A stretch of 64,000 bases of DNA from an uncultured Sutterella sp. (GCA_900544255.1 UQUM01000006.1:1-64000); one strand, 5' to 3'; positions 24,539 to 33,701 are shown, numbered from the stretch's first letter. A program made the numbers and translations. The notes: generated by a model from the letters alone, not told the origin.

Positions 24539-25552
24539 TTACTCGGCGTGGTAAGACGTGACGCGGTTCACTTCTTCTTCTGCCCCCAGAAAGACGGCGA
24601 CGCGCTGATGCAGTTTTTCAGGCTGCACCGTGAGAATGCGCTGGTGGCCGTTCGTGGCCGCGGCACCTGCCTGTTCCATAAGCCAGCTCATGGGGTTGGC
24701 TTCGTACATGAGGCGCAGTTTGCCGGGTTTGGCGGGATCACGGTTGTCGCGCGGGTACATGAAGATGCCCCCGCGGTTCAAAATGCGGTGCACTTCGGCC
24801 ACCATGGCGGCGACCCAGCGCATGTTGAAGTCCTTGCCGCGCACGCCCGTGGTGCCCGCCAAGAGTTCTTCCACGTAGCGCTTTACCGGGGCTTCCCAGT
24901 GGCGCATGTTGGACATGTTGATCGCGAATTCTTTGGCGGCTTTTGCGACTGTCATCTTTTCGGCGGTGAGCACGTATTCGTTTTTGGCGAGATCAAGCGT
25001 AAAGACCACTACGCCGCGGCCCACCGTGAAGACCATCTGCGTCTGAGGCCCGTAAATGACGTAGCCCGCAGCGACCTGGTTTTCGCCCGCCTGCAGGAAA
25101 TCTTCGTCACGGATATCGTGCGTCGCTCCCTTGGGGCTCGGGATCACGGAGAAGATGGTACCGATCGACACGTTGATGTCGATGTTGCTCGAGCCGTCCA
25201 AGGGGTCAAAGCAGATGAGGTAGGGACCCACCGGTTCGTTTTCGGGGACGGGGAGCGCATGATCCATTTCTTCACTGGCCATGCCGGAGAGCGTGCCCGG
25301 GGCGAATTTCAACAGATCGCGGCACATCATTTCGTTGCTGATCACGTCGAGTTTTTTCTGATCTTCGCCCTGAATGTTTTCGCTGCCCGCCAGACCGAGT
25401 TCACCGGCAATCGGGGCGCTCGCTACTTCGGCGCTGATCGCTTGGGAGGTTTCCGCAACGGCGAGCAAGAGTTTTTTGAGAGCTTCCGGAAGCGCGTTTT
25501 CCGTGACTTCGCGGGAAAGGTAATCGTTAAGAGTGAAAGCCATGAGGTTCAT
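24539..25552 (-). CDS. fbp: Fructose-1,6-bisphosphatase class I
   Basis: The 337-residue gluconeogenic enzyme has the metal/active-site signature [20 protein letters not shown] and later segments [19 protein letters not shown] and [20 protein letters not shown]. It hydrolyses fructose 1,6-bisphosphate to fructose 6-phosphate. It sits 18 bp after pepN and 4 bp before the repeat-protein gene, forming a three-gene transcript. Confidence 0.96.
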   Translation of the reverse strand: MNLMAFTLNDYLSREVTENALPEALKKLLLAVAETSQAISAEVASAPIAGELGLAGSENIQGEDQKKLDVISNEMMCRDLLKFAPGTLSGMASEEMDHALPVPENEPVGPYLICFDPLDGSSNIDINVSIGTIFSVIPSPKGATHDIRDEDFLQAGENQVAAGYVIYGPQTQMVFTVGRGVVVFTLDLAKNEYVLTAEKMTVAKAAKEFAINMSNMRHWEAPVKRYVEELLAGTTGVRGKDFNMRWVAAMVAEVHRILNRGGIFMYPRDNRDPAKPGKLRLMYEANPMSWLMEQAGAAATNGHQRILTVQPEKLHQRVAVFLGAEEEVNRVTSYHAE

Positions 25553-25570
25553 CCTGACATAAAAAAGAAA

Positions 25571-28237
25571 TCAACGGAAATTAAGCGCCTTGTCCACGAT
25601 TTCGCGGACGCCCGGCGACAACGTTTTGTTTTCCGACACTGCGACGAGTGCCTGATGCATCAGTTTGGCGCGCTGCGGCTCAAAGCGCCGCCAGTTGTCG
25701 AGCGCCCGAGCAAGGCGCCCGGCGACGTGTGCGTTGAGTGCGTCGGTCTTCGTGACCATCTCGGCCCAGAAGCGGTAACCGGAGCCGTCGGCTCGGTGAA
25801 ATTCCGCAAGGTTTCCGGTCATGAAGGCGTTGACGAGTGCGTAGACGTTGTTGGGGTTCGCAAGCGAAAAGACACCCGAATCCATGAGAGCGCGAACGCG
25901 GTCGACGACCGGTGTTTCGTTGGGACCGGCCACCGCCGTCGCCTGCACCGTGAACCACTTGTTCATGAGTAGCGGATCCTGATACCAAAGGCCGGCAGCG
26001 GCATTCAAAACGTCGATCTTGGCGGGACTCTGGCTGTTGACGATCATGCGCAGTGCCGCGAGCTGGTCGGTGAGATTGTCGCTGTTGTCAAATTGATCGC
26101 GGGCCGTGAGAAGCGCCTTGGCGTTGCCGCCCGCGAGCCAGTAGTCGAGCGCCGTATTTTTGAGGGCGCGCTTACCGGCCTGACGGGCTTCCGGATCGTA
26201 GGTGCCCGGCGTGAAGTTTTTGAGAACCTGCGCCGAAAGGTCGCTGCTCAAGTGGCTGCCGATGGAGGCAAACGCCGCAAGACGCACGCGCCGGACGGTG
26301 TCGGGGTTGATCAAGGTCCGCGTCATGGCGATGACGGTTTCCGAGGGCATCGTGAGAACGACGCTGCGGAACTGCGGCGACAGGTCTTCATCCGTCAGTA
26401 CCTTGCGGAAGGTGTCAAGCCACGCATCGGGCACCGGCAGATCGTCGCCGTGCTCGGCGGCGTCGATCATTTCGCTCAGGCAGTTCAATACGAGCCGCTC
26501 AAAGGCTTCGGCACGATTGAAGGCATCGCTGTCGTGACCGGCGAGGAATGCGAGTTCTTCGCGGGAATAGCCGTAATCAAAGACGACGGGCGCCGAGAAG
26601 CCGCGCCCCAGGGACAAAACCGGATTTTCCGGAATGTCTTTGAAGACCCATTCGTCGGCTTCGTCCGAGAGAATGAGCGTTTTCGTCTTTTCGGGGACGG
26701 CGTCCGGCTGATCGACGAGAACGAGATCCATGTCGTTGCCCGCGCTGTCGAGAAGTCCTACCGAGACCGGAATGACGAGCGGTTCCTTGTTCTTCTGATC
26801 CGCCGTGGCGGGGGTGGCCTGCCGCATGCGCAGCGTGAAGGTGCGCGTGGTTTCGTCGTAGGACGTTTCCGCCGTCACGCGCGGGGTGCCCGACTGAGAC
26901 CACCAACGGGAAAACTGTGCGAGATCCGTCTTGTTGGCATCGGCCACCGCTCGGATGAAGTCGTCGCAGGTGACGGCGCAGCCGTCGTGGCGCTGGATGT
27001 AGAGATCCAGTCCCTTGCGGAAACCGTCTTTACCCAACATCGTCTGCAGCATGCGGATGACTTCGGCACCCTTTTCGTACACCGTCATGGTGTAGAAATT
27101 GTTGATTTCGCGGTAGCTGTCGGGGCGGATGGGGTGCGACATGGGGCCCGCATCTTCAGGGAACTGGGCCGTGCGCAGCGTACGGACGTCACGGATGCGT
27201 TTGACGGCGCGGCTTGAGGCGTCAGGCGCCATGTCCATCGAGAATTCCTGATCTCGGAAAACTGTGAGGCCTTCCTTTAAGGTGAGCTGGAACCAATCCC
27301 GCAATGTCACACGGTCACCGGTCCAGTTGTGGAAGTATTCGTGGCCTACCACCGATTCGATCGCCGCGTAGTCGTCGTCCGTTGCGGACATCGGCGACGC
27401 CATCACGTAGCGGGAATTGAAGATGTTGAGGCCTTTATTCTCCATGGCCCCGAAGTTGAAGTCGTCGGTCGCCACGATCATGAAGCGGTTGAGGTCAAGT
27501 TCGAGCCCGAAGCGTTCCTCATCCCAGAAGATGGCCTTCTTAAGGCTCGTGAGGGCCCAGGCGCTCTTTTCGTAGTTCTTTTCGTCCGTCCAGACCTGCA
27601 GCAGGCATTCGTGGCCGTTTTTAAGCGTTACTTTTTCACTGCGGTCGACGAACGTGCCCGCGACGAGCGCAAAGAGGTAACAAGGCTTTTTGTACGGATC
27701 TTCCCACCGTACCCAGTGGCGGCCTTCGGCTTCTTCGCCGCTGTCGACGAGGTTGCCGTTGCTGAGGAGCACGGGGTAAGCGGTTTTGTCGGCGTGAATC
27801 GTGACCGTGAAGCGGCTCATGACGTCGGGGCGATCCGGCCAGTACGTGATGGCGCGGAAGCCCTCCGCCTCACACTGACTCATGAAGGCGCCGCGGCTCA
27901 TGTAGATGCCGGAGAGATCCGTATTTTTCGCGGCGGAAAAACGGTTTACGATCATGAGCGTCGTCTGGTGATGCACGCCGAAAATCGTCAAGGTCGTATC
28001 CGTGAGGCGGTACCTGTCCTTCGGAGCCGGCGCGCCGTCAATCGTGAGACTTTCAAATGTGAGGTTTTTCGCGTTTAAAACGAGGTCGCTTTCTCCGGAC
28101 TCGCGCCGGGGCGTCACCTTCATTTTGTTGGTGACGAGCGTGGATTCGGGATCCAGTACAAAATCAAGTTCCACCGAATCGATGGAATGGGTGAAGGGCT
28201 TGTAGTCCCGACGGTATACGGTAGCGGATTCAGTCAC
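25571..28237 (-). CDS. pepN: Aminopeptidase N (M1 family)
   Basis: The 888-residue cytosolic metallopeptidase has the substrate motif FGAMENKGLNIFNS and the zinc motif VGHEYFHNWTGDRVTLRDW (HExxH with the downstream Glu). Size and C-terminal helical domain match the E. coli PepN class. It removes N-terminal residues from peptides. It is the first gene of the pepN-fbp-repeat-protein unit. Confidence 0.96.
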   Translation of the reverse strand: MTESATVYRRDYKPFTHSIDSVELDFVLDPESTLVTNKMKVTPRRESGESDLVLNAKNLTFESLTIDGAPAPKDRYRLTDTTLTIFGVHHQTTLMIVNRFSAAKNTDLSGIYMSRGAFMSQCEAEGFRAITYWPDRPDVMSRFTVTIHADKTAYPVLLSNGNLVDSGEEAEGRHWVRWEDPYKKPCYLFALVAGTFVDRSEKVTLKNGHECLLQVWTDEKNYEKSAWALTSLKKAIFWDEERFGLELDLNRFMIVATDDFNFGAMENKGLNIFNSRYVMASPMSATDDDYAAIESVVGHEYFHNWTGDRVTLRDWFQLTLKEGLTVFRDQEFSMDMAPDASSRAVKRIRDVRTLRTAQFPEDAGPMSHPIRPDSYREINNFYTMTVYEKGAEVIRMLQTMLGKDGFRKGLDLYIQRHDGCAVTCDDFIRAVADANKTDLAQFSRWWSQSGTPRVTAETSYDETTRTFTLRMRQATPATADQKNKEPLVIPVSVGLLDSAGNDMDLVLVDQPDAVPEKTKTLILSDEADEWVFKDIPENPVLSLGRGFSAPVVFDYGYSREELAFLAGHDSDAFNRAEAFERLVLNCLSEMIDAAEHGDDLPVPDAWLDTFRKVLTDEDLSPQFRSVVLTMPSETVIAMTRTLINPDTVRRVRLAAFASIGSHLSSDLSAQVLKNFTPGTYDPEARQAGKRALKNTALDYWLAGGNAKALLTARDQFDNSDNLTDQLAALRMIVNSQSPAKIDVLNAAAGLWYQDPLLMNKWFTVQATAVAGPNETPVVDRVRALMDSGVFSLANPNNVYALVNAFMTGNLAEFHRADGSGYRFWAEMVTKTDALNAHVAGRLARALDNWRRFEPQRAKLMHQALVAVSENKTLSPGVREIVDKALNFR

Positions 28238-28321
28238 TTTTTTGAGTCCGAGAAAACGAAAGAAAAACGCAGGAATTGTAGCGCGGTCGAGGACGGTTTC
28301 GAACGGGCCCCGACACCGATA

Positions 28322-28360
28322 AAAACAAAGCCCGAAGGCCTCTGACGGGCTTTCGGGCTT
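28322..28360 (-). terminator. Intrinsic terminator after the tetrahaem cytochrome gene
   Basis: AAGCCCGAA (28328-28336) pairs with TTCGGGCTT (28352-28360). On the minus strand it runs into TGTTTTT. Confidence 0.8.
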
Positions 28361-28388
28361 CGGTGTGACTTACGAAGCGGAAAGAAAC

Positions 28389-28976
28389 TTATTCTTCTTT
28401 CGCTTCAGCCGTTTCTTCGGCATCACGGTTGTGGCCGGCGGTCGCGTGGCAGGCGATGCAGTCTGCTTCCTTGGATTCAGCCATCATCTTGTGCATCGGA
28501 GCAACCATGGGCTTGGCGGGGTTGACCTTGAAGTTGGCGAGGTCATGGCAACCGCGGCAGTTGGAGAAGCCCGTGGAGCGCGCCCAATTGAGGTAGGACT
28601 CAGAGAGTTCGTCACGCATTTCCACCTGCTTTTCCGGCGTGCTCATCGTACCGCGGATCTGGCCCCAGAGGGAGGAAGCGCCGCTTTGAGCCTTGTGGAA
28701 AAGAAGACCCACGACCTGAGCCTGGCCGATGGAGTGTTCGGATTCATACTTCAAGTGGCAGTCTACGCAACCCACGTTGAAGCCGGAATGCGTCTGACCG
28801 TGCAGCCCCTTCTTGTAAGAAGCGTACGCATCGTCCATCGAGTGGCAGAAGCTGCCGCAGAACTGGGTGGAACCGGACCAATGCACGACGGCTGTACCGG
28901 CGGAAACGAGCGCAACGCCCAATACGATGCCGACGATGAGAAGGCCGCCGACGAACCACTTACTGTTTCTGTTCAT
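28389..28976 (-). CDS. NapC/NirT/NrfH-family tetrahaem cytochrome c, membrane-anchored
   Basis: The 195-residue protein has an N-terminal TM anchor (FVGGLLIVGIVLGVALVSAG) and four haem sites: C40-GSF-C44-H45, C70-VD-C73-H74, C140-RG-C143-H144 and C173-IA-C176-H177. NapC/NrfH proteins oxidise menaquinol or ubiquinol and pass electrons to periplasmic reductases. The first site has three residues between the cysteines (CX3CH), whereas the family norm is CX2CH. No reductase gene adjoins it, so it may serve several, such as the Tat flavoprotein at 51104. The C-terminus is Glu/Ala-rich. Confidence 0.85.
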   Translation of the reverse strand: MNRNSKWFVGGLLIVGIVLGVALVSAGTAVVHWSGSTQFCGSFCHSMDDAYASYKKGLHGQTHSGFNVGCVDCHLKYESEHSIGQAQVVGLLFHKAQSGASSLWGQIRGTMSTPEKQVEMRDELSESYLNWARSTGFSNCRGCHDLANFKVNPAKPMVAPMHKMMAESKEADCIACHATAGHNRDAEETAEAKEE

Positions 28977-29158
28977 AAGAATTCTCCGTGACTCTCCGCG
29001 GTTGCAGGCGCACCAATGAAAAGCGGGGTCGGTGCGGTAGGGCGGAAAATCTGATTTTATTATGTCTAACCGTGTTGCTTGACCGAGTGCAGCAACCGCT
29101 TGAGACGAAGTCTGAGCGGGATTTTAACTGAAAGAAGCTCGGCGTATTCAGTTAGGCT

Positions 29159-29168
29159 TAAGGGTTAA
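29159..29168. promoter_or_regulatory. TAAGGGTTAA motif shared with the frdC region
   Basis: This 10-mer is also present at 21534-21543 and 21577-21586. It lies 183 bp upstream of the tetrahaem cytochrome start, in a 304-bp intergenic gap (28977-29280) with no gene. Confidence 0.35.
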
Positions 29169-29204
29169 AAGCAATCCCCACCTGCTTGTTTCAATTTTCA
29201 AACT

Positions 29205-29226
29205 AAAAAATACGACTGTATTTTTT
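29205..29226. terminator. Hairpin downstream of modE
   Basis: AAAAAATAC (29205-29213) pairs with GTATTTTTT (29218-29226) around GACT. A second, weaker hairpin with a T tract, ACAGA/TCTGT, lies between it and the modE stop. Both could end modE transcription on the minus strand. Confidence 0.5.
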
Positions 29227-29252
29227 TTAAGAAAAACAGATATATTTTCTGT

Positions 29253-29266
29253 ATGATATAAATCAA
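29253..29266. promoter_or_regulatory. FNR-like site between modE and the tetrahaem cytochrome gene
   Basis: ATGAT-ATAA-ATCAA matches TTGAT-N4-ATCAA at 9 of 10 positions. It is 277 bp from the cytochrome start codon, which would require a long leader. Confidence 0.35.
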
Positions 29267-29280
29267 TACATACCGAAGTA

Positions 29281-30084
29281 TTAAGTGAAAAGCCCGATAA
29301 CGATACTCTGCGCTGAGAGATTCGCCTCCGCAGTGTCCCCTACCTTGAGACCGTGATTGCGGCGGGAGAACCCTACGAGCGACAAGCCGCCCGCCAACCG
29401 CAGCGTCACTTCGCCGCCTTTTTCGGCGCGGGACATCCGGACGATGGTGCCCCGGAGAATGTTGCAGCCCGCGGAAACCGGAATATGGGCAGCGACTTCG
29501 ACGGCCGTGGCTTTGGAGAGCGCCAACACCTTCACCCCTTGAGTAAGTCCCATCAGCTGGGCACTTTCCTGAGTGAGTGTGGCACGAACCGTGTTTTCGT
29601 CATCAATCTTGAGGTAGACCCGTACGCGGGCTGGGCCGTGTTCGACTTTGTTCACGACGGCGGGAAGGTGATTACGCATCGAGGTGCGCAGTGTGGACGC
29701 CGAGAGGTTCGCAAGTTCCGGTACGTGTTCGGCTTCAAAGTCGGCGAGCACCGCGGCACGGGCCGCGGCAAGGCGCGTGGCGAGTTTGACGACCTGCAGT
29801 CCCACGGGCGTCAAACGCGTGCCGCCCCCTTTGACGCCGCCGACGTTTTTTTCAACGAGCGGGCTTCCGGCGAGGTTGCTTAAGGTTTCAATCGCCTGCC
29901 AGGCGGCCTTGTAAGAAACCCCCGCGGTGCGGGCGGCTTCCGAAATGGAACCCGTGTCCTGGATGCGGCGGAGAATGTCGAGGCGTTTGTCGACGATGCT
30001 TCCCAACTGCTGCGTGAGACCGATGGGATCGGCAATTTTTTCGGGAGAATCGGATTGTCGTAGGGGGTCTGGGGTTTCAGCCAT
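29281..30084 (-). CDS. modE: Molybdate-responsive regulator ModE
   Basis: The 267-residue protein joins a LysR-like winged-helix domain (ISEAARTAGVSYKAAWQAIE, then GGVKGGGTRLTPVG, about 35-120) to two C-terminal Mop/TOBE domains. The first covers about RNHLPAVVNKVEHG to VEVAAH, the second GCNILRGTIVRMSRAEKGGE to the end. This is the standard ModE layout: molybdate binds the Mop domains and the dimer represses modABC. It is divergent from modA, with large inverted repeats between. Confidence 0.93.
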   Translation of the reverse strand: MAETPDPLRQSDSPEKIADPIGLTQQLGSIVDKRLDILRRIQDTGSISEAARTAGVSYKAAWQAIETLSNLAGSPLVEKNVGGVKGGGTRLTPVGLQVVKLATRLAAARAAVLADFEAEHVPELANLSASTLRTSMRNHLPAVVNKVEHGPARVRVYLKIDDENTVRATLTQESAQLMGLTQGVKVLALSKATAVEVAAHIPVSAGCNILRGTIVRMSRAEKGGEVTLRLAGGLSLVGFSRRNHGLKVGDTAEANLSAQSIVIGLFT

Positions 30085-30169
30085 GTTTTTTTGAATGAGG
30101 GAGAGAAAAGAACAAACTAAATTGTAAAGCTACTCAACTTGGCGTAATGCAAAAAAAGAATAACGCTGT

Positions 30170-30217
30170 TACCATTACCGCTGTTCACTAACGGTATAGC
30201 GTTAATGGTATAACGCT
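30170..30217. promoter_or_regulatory. Candidate ModE operator upstream of modA
   Basis: AGCGTTA-N6-TAACGCT (30198-30217) is a perfect inverted repeat containing TATAACG, as in known ModE sites. TACCATTACCGCT (30170-30182) is also a 12/13 inverted copy of AGCGTTAATGGTA (30198-30210). The cluster sits 65-112 bp before modA, between the divergent modE and modA. Confidence 0.6.
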
Positions 30218-30281
30218 TAACGAAAAGCCGCAAATCTTTTATTAAAATGTTTAAAAAGATCTTTTTAGGATAATCGATAAA

Positions 30282-31040
30282 ATGAAATCTATCGCTGTTA
30301 AGGCCGCCGTTTCGGCTGTTTTTGCCGCGCTCTCTGCAGGTGCCCTGGCTGACGAAATCCACGTCGCCGTGGCTGCAAACTTCACGGCCCCCGCGAAGGA
30401 TTTGGCTCCGATTTTTGAACAACAGACCGGCCACAAGGTGATCCTCTCCTTCGGTTCCACCGGTATGTTCTACGGCCAGATTAAGAACGGCGCCACCTAC
30501 GATATTCTCCTCGCGGCGGATGCCAAGACCCCGAAGAAGGCCGTGGCCGAAGGCTACGGCGTGGGTTCTTCCGTCTTCACGTATGCCGTGGGCAAGCTCG
30601 TTTTTTGGTCGGCTGACGCCGGCAAGATTAAGAATGGCCAACAGGTGATTCAGAAGGTCGATTTCAATAAGTGCGCCGTCGCGAATCCGAAGCTCGCGCC
30701 CTATGGTCTCGCTGCTTATGAAACCCTCGAACACATGAAGGCTATGGCGAAGGTGCAGCCGAAATTCGTGGAAGGCGATAACATCGGCAAGACCTACCAG
30801 TATGTGAAGACCGGCAATGCTGAAGTGGGCTTCGTGGCGCTGAGTCAGGTCTTTAAGAACGGCAAGCTCACCTCCGGTTCCGGCTGGATCGTGCCTGCGG
30901 ACTACTACGGCAAGATCGCTCAGGACGCCGTGCTTTTGAGAAACGGCAAGTCGCCTGCAGCTGCCAACCAGTTCCTGCAGTTTCTCAAAGGACCGGAAGC
31001 CGCCAAGGTGAAGGTGGCCTACGGATACGGCGACCAGTAA
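30282..31040 (+). CDS. modA: Molybdate ABC transporter substrate-binding protein
   Basis: The 252-residue periplasmic protein has a signal peptide ending around ALSAGALADE and the ModA segments VAVAANFTAPAKDLAPIFE, GSTGMFYGQIKNGATYDILL and YQYVKTGNAEVGFVALSQV. It captures molybdate or tungstate. It leads modABC and is probably repressed by ModE. Homology does not settle which oxyanion is preferred. Confidence 0.95.
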   Translation: MKSIAVKAAVSAVFAALSAGALADEIHVAVAANFTAPAKDLAPIFEQQTGHKVILSFGSTGMFYGQIKNGATYDILLAADAKTPKKAVAEGYGVGSSVFTYAVGKLVFWSADAGKIKNGQQVIQKVDFNKCAVANPKLAPYGLAAYETLEHMKAMAKVQPKFVEGDNIGKTYQYVKTGNAEVGFVALSQVFKNGKLTSGSGWIVPADYYGKIAQDAVLLRNGKSPAAANQFLQFLKGPEAAKVKVAYGYGDQ

Positions 31041-31068
31041 TCGGCCTATGGGTGACTGAGAGAGCGTG

Positions 31069-31746
31069 ATGGAAGCTATTTCTCTGGAGCCCGTGTGGCT
31101 CAGTTTGGAACTCGCGGTCGTCACGACCGTTGTCCTTCTGGCGCTCTCAACGCCCTTGGCTTGGTGGCTCGCACGCTCCAAAAGTGCGTGGTGTGCCCCC
31201 GTCGGGGCAGTGGTGACGTTGCCCCTCGTGCTGCCCCCGTCGGTGATGGGTTTTTATATTCTCGTCGCTTTGGGACCGCACGGTCTCTTGGGACAGTTCA
31301 CGCAGAGCATGGGGTGGGGACTCCTCACCTTTACGTTCCCGGGGCTTGTGATCGGGTCGCTCGTTTATTCGTTGCCCTTTGCCGTGCAGCCCCTGCAGGG
31401 CGCGTTTGAGGCGTTGGGTGACCGGCCGATGGAAGTGGCGGCAACCTTGGGGGCCAAACCCGTCGATGCCTTCTTCAGCGTGGTGCTTCCCCTCGTGCGT
31501 CCGGGGGTTTTTACGGCGACGGTGCTGACGTTCGCACATACGATCGGTGAATTCGGCGTCGTCCTCATGATCGGCGGCAATATTCCCGGAAAAACCCAGG
31601 TGGTTTCAACGGAGATTTACACGTTTGTTGAAGCCATGGAATACGATAAGGCGCACATTCTGGCGGGCGGCATGCTCGTCTTCTCCTTTGTCGTTCTGCT
31701 CGCTTTGAGTTTTCTCAACCGCCGCGCCAAAGCGGTGAGTTTCTAA
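31069..31746 (+). CDS. modB: Molybdate ABC transporter permease
   Basis: The 225-residue inner-membrane permease has about five TM helices and the EAA-type loop EVAATLGAKPVDAFFSVVLP. The early segment LSTPLAWWLARSKS is typical of ModB. I start at the ATG at 31069, behind GAGAGAG; a GTG three bases upstream is equally in frame. It lies 28 bp after modA and 10 bp before modC. Confidence 0.94.
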   Translation: MEAISLEPVWLSLELAVVTTVVLLALSTPLAWWLARSKSAWCAPVGAVVTLPLVLPPSVMGFYILVALGPHGLLGQFTQSMGWGLLTFTFPGLVIGSLVYSLPFAVQPLQGAFEALGDRPMEVAATLGAKPVDAFFSVVLPLVRPGVFTATVLTFAHTIGEFGVVLMIGGNIPGKTQVVSTEIYTFVEAMEYDKAHILAGGMLVFSFVVLLALSFLNRRAKAVSF

Positions 31747-31756
31747 GGAGTCCGCT

Positions 31757-32608
31757 ATGTCTGGATTAGTCGAAGTTCGTTTGGATCGGACGGCGGGCTT
31801 TTCGCTCGATGTGAAATTTACGGTACCCGACGACGGGGTGACGGCTTTGTTCGGGCCTTCGGGCTGCGGCAAGACGACGGTACTGCGGTCGGTTGCCGGA
31901 CTTGAGCACGCCGAGGGGCGCGTCGAGATGGCCGGCCACGTTTGGCAGGATGACGAAAAGAAGATTTTTGTGCCGACGTACGCACGCCGTCTGGGTTATG
32001 TGTTTCAGGAAGCGAGCCTTTTTGATCACCTTTCCATCCGTCAGAATTTGGAATACGGTATGAAGCGCATTAAGGACGCCGATGCCGGAGAACGCTTGAA
32101 CGAAGCTGTGGAACTCTTGGGAATCGGACACCTTTTGACGCGCCGTACGTCGGAACTCTCCGGGGGAGAGCGTCAGCGCGTTGCCATTGCCCGCTGTCTG
32201 GCGGTGCGCCCGACGGCGCTTCTGATGGATGAACCGTTGGCAAGCCTTGACAATCAGCGTCGTCGAGAAATCATGCCGTGGCTTGAGAAGCTGCGTGAAA
32301 CGCTCAATATTCCGATTCTTTACGTGACGCACTCCGATGAGGAAGTGATGCGGTTTGCGGATCGCGTTGTGATGCTCAAAGCCGGGCGCAAACTCGCCGA
32401 AGGTTCGGTGGAAGACGTTTTTGTCCGCAACCGAACGCTTACGTCGATTCCGGCGGAAATTTTGGAACGCGACGAAGAAGGACACCGGATTCACGTGAAG
32501 GTGTCGGATTTGGGCGGGGCGGAAATTTGGATTGCCGCGGTGCCGGGCGCCGTGGGGTCGACGGTTCTGCTCGATCTTTCCGCTAAAGAAAGAGTGCTGC
32601 AAGACTGA
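31757..32608 (+). CDS. modC: Molybdate ABC transporter ATPase, short form
   Basis: The 283-residue ATPase has Walker A FGPSGCGKTTVLRSVAG, signature LSGGERQRVAIARCLA and Walker B ALLMDEPLASLD. E. coli ModC is about 352 residues with a C-terminal Mop regulatory domain. Here only about 50 residues follow the ATPase core (EGHRIHVKVSDLGGAEIWIA is part of a Mop-like fold), so the molybdate-binding regulatory domain is incomplete. Feedback may rest on ModE alone. Confidence 0.9.
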   Translation: MSGLVEVRLDRTAGFSLDVKFTVPDDGVTALFGPSGCGKTTVLRSVAGLEHAEGRVEMAGHVWQDDEKKIFVPTYARRLGYVFQEASLFDHLSIRQNLEYGMKRIKDADAGERLNEAVELLGIGHLLTRRTSELSGGERQRVAIARCLAVRPTALLMDEPLASLDNQRRREIMPWLEKLRETLNIPILYVTHSDEEVMRFADRVVMLKAGRKLAEGSVEDVFVRNRTLTSIPAEILERDEEGHRIHVKVSDLGGAEIWIAAVPGAVGSTVLLDLSAKERVLQD

Positions 32609-32652
32609 CGGTTCTAAACTTTCCAATAGTCGGCAATTCAGGCCTTTTTCTG

Positions 32653-32745
32653 ATGTCGGCGCTCGGGCGCTGCTTATACAATAACGGCACCGAACAAATC
32701 GCGAGACGAGCGGTTCGGAGGTGACTCTTCCGAGCCGCTTTTTTT
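32653..32745 (+). promoter_or_regulatory. Possible attenuator leader upstream of argF
   Basis: AGCGGTTCGGA (32709-32719) pairs with TCCGAGCCGCT (32729-32739) and runs into a T7 tract, a strong intrinsic terminator 26 bp before argF. CCGAAC (32690-32695) can pair with GTTCGG (32713-32718), which excludes the terminator stem. A 23-codon frame from ATG 32653 ends in R-R-A-V-R-R-stop inside the structure. A TATACAAT -10 candidate at 32675-32682 would start transcription after that ATG, and no ribosome-binding site is evident. It may simply be the modABC terminator. Confidence 0.45.
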
Positions 32746-32771
32746 GAAACTTTTTTAGGAACACTGCGACG

Positions 32772-33698
32772 ATGTCGATCCGTCATTTTCTGAAGCTGGC
32801 TGACTTCACGGCCGAAGAACTCAACTACATGTTGGAACGCGCTCACGCCATTAAGGCGCTCGTGAAGAACGGCGTTGCTTACGAGCCTTTCCACGGCAAG
32901 ACGCTTCTGATGATTTTTGAAAAGGCGAGTACCCGTACGCGTGTTTCCTTCGAAACGGGCTTTTATCAGTTCGGCGGCAACGTCATCAACTTGACGAGTC
33001 AGGGCTCGCAGTTGGGGCGCTCGGAATCCATCGAAGATACGGCGAAGGTGGTGTCCCGGATGGTCGACCTCGTCATGATTCGTACGTTCGGACAGGATCG
33101 TCTGGAAGCGTTTGCGAAAAACAGCAAGGTGCCCGTCATCAACGGGCTTACGAATGAATACCACCCCGTGCAGATCATGACGGACATCATGACCTTTGAA
33201 GAACACTGCGGTTCCATCAAGGGGAAGAAGGTGGCGTGGATCGGCGACGCCAACAACATGAGCTACTCGTGGTTGGAAGCCGCAAAGATTTTGGGCTTTC
33301 ATCTGACGCTCGCGATCCCCGAAGGGTACGAACTTGATAAGACGCTCTTCCCCGAAGGCGACTACTACGACGTGGTGCGTGATCCGGTGGAAGCCGCCAA
33401 GGGCGCCGATCTCGTGACGACCGACGTCTGGACCTCGATGGGCTTTGAAGAAGAAAACGCCAAGCGTCGCAAGGATTTTGCCGACTACCAGGTGAACGCG
33501 GCCGTCATGGCGGCCGCGAACCCCGGCGCCGTCTTCATGCACTGCCTGCCGGCGCATCGCGGTGAAGAAGTGACGGCGGACGTGATCGACGGGCCGCAGT
33601 CCGTGGTGTGGGATGAAGCCGAAAACCGTCTGCATGCTCAGAAGGGCATCATGGAATTCTGCCTTCTCGGCATGATCAAGACCGGTAAGAAGGCCTAA
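32772..33698 (+). CDS. argF: Ornithine carbamoyltransferase
   Basis: The 308-residue enzyme joins carbamoyl phosphate and ornithine to give citrulline in arginine synthesis. Visible motifs are the carbamoyl-phosphate site FEKASTRTRVSFE, HPVQIMTDIMT (HPxQ) and the ornithine-binding HCLPAHRGEEV. It is followed 3 bp later by a pseudouridine synthase gene, so the two are co-transcribed. No other arg gene is adjacent. Confidence 0.96.
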   Translation: MSIRHFLKLADFTAEELNYMLERAHAIKALVKNGVAYEPFHGKTLLMIFEKASTRTRVSFETGFYQFGGNVINLTSQGSQLGRSESIEDTAKVVSRMVDLVMIRTFGQDRLEAFAKNSKVPVINGLTNEYHPVQIMTDIMTFEEHCGSIKGKKVAWIGDANNMSYSWLEAAKILGFHLTLAIPEGYELDKTLFPEGDYYDVVRDPVEAAKGADLVTTDVWTSMGFEEENAKRRKDFADYQVNAAVMAAANPGAVFMHCLPAHRGEEVTADVIDGPQSVVWDEAENRLHAQKGIMEFCLLGMIKTGKKA

Positions 33699-33701
33699 GG
33701 C

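Noticed and set aside
24125..25972. 615-codon open frame on the plus strand
   Set aside because: It lies antisense to fbp, pepN and the repeat-protein gene, which are certain by motif. Its composition is His/Arg/Val-rich as expected of an antisense shadow.
28977..29280. tRNA or small-RNA gene in the 304-bp gap
   Set aside because: No cloverleaf or conserved TpsiC arm could be drawn; the AT-rich hairpins fit terminators and operators.
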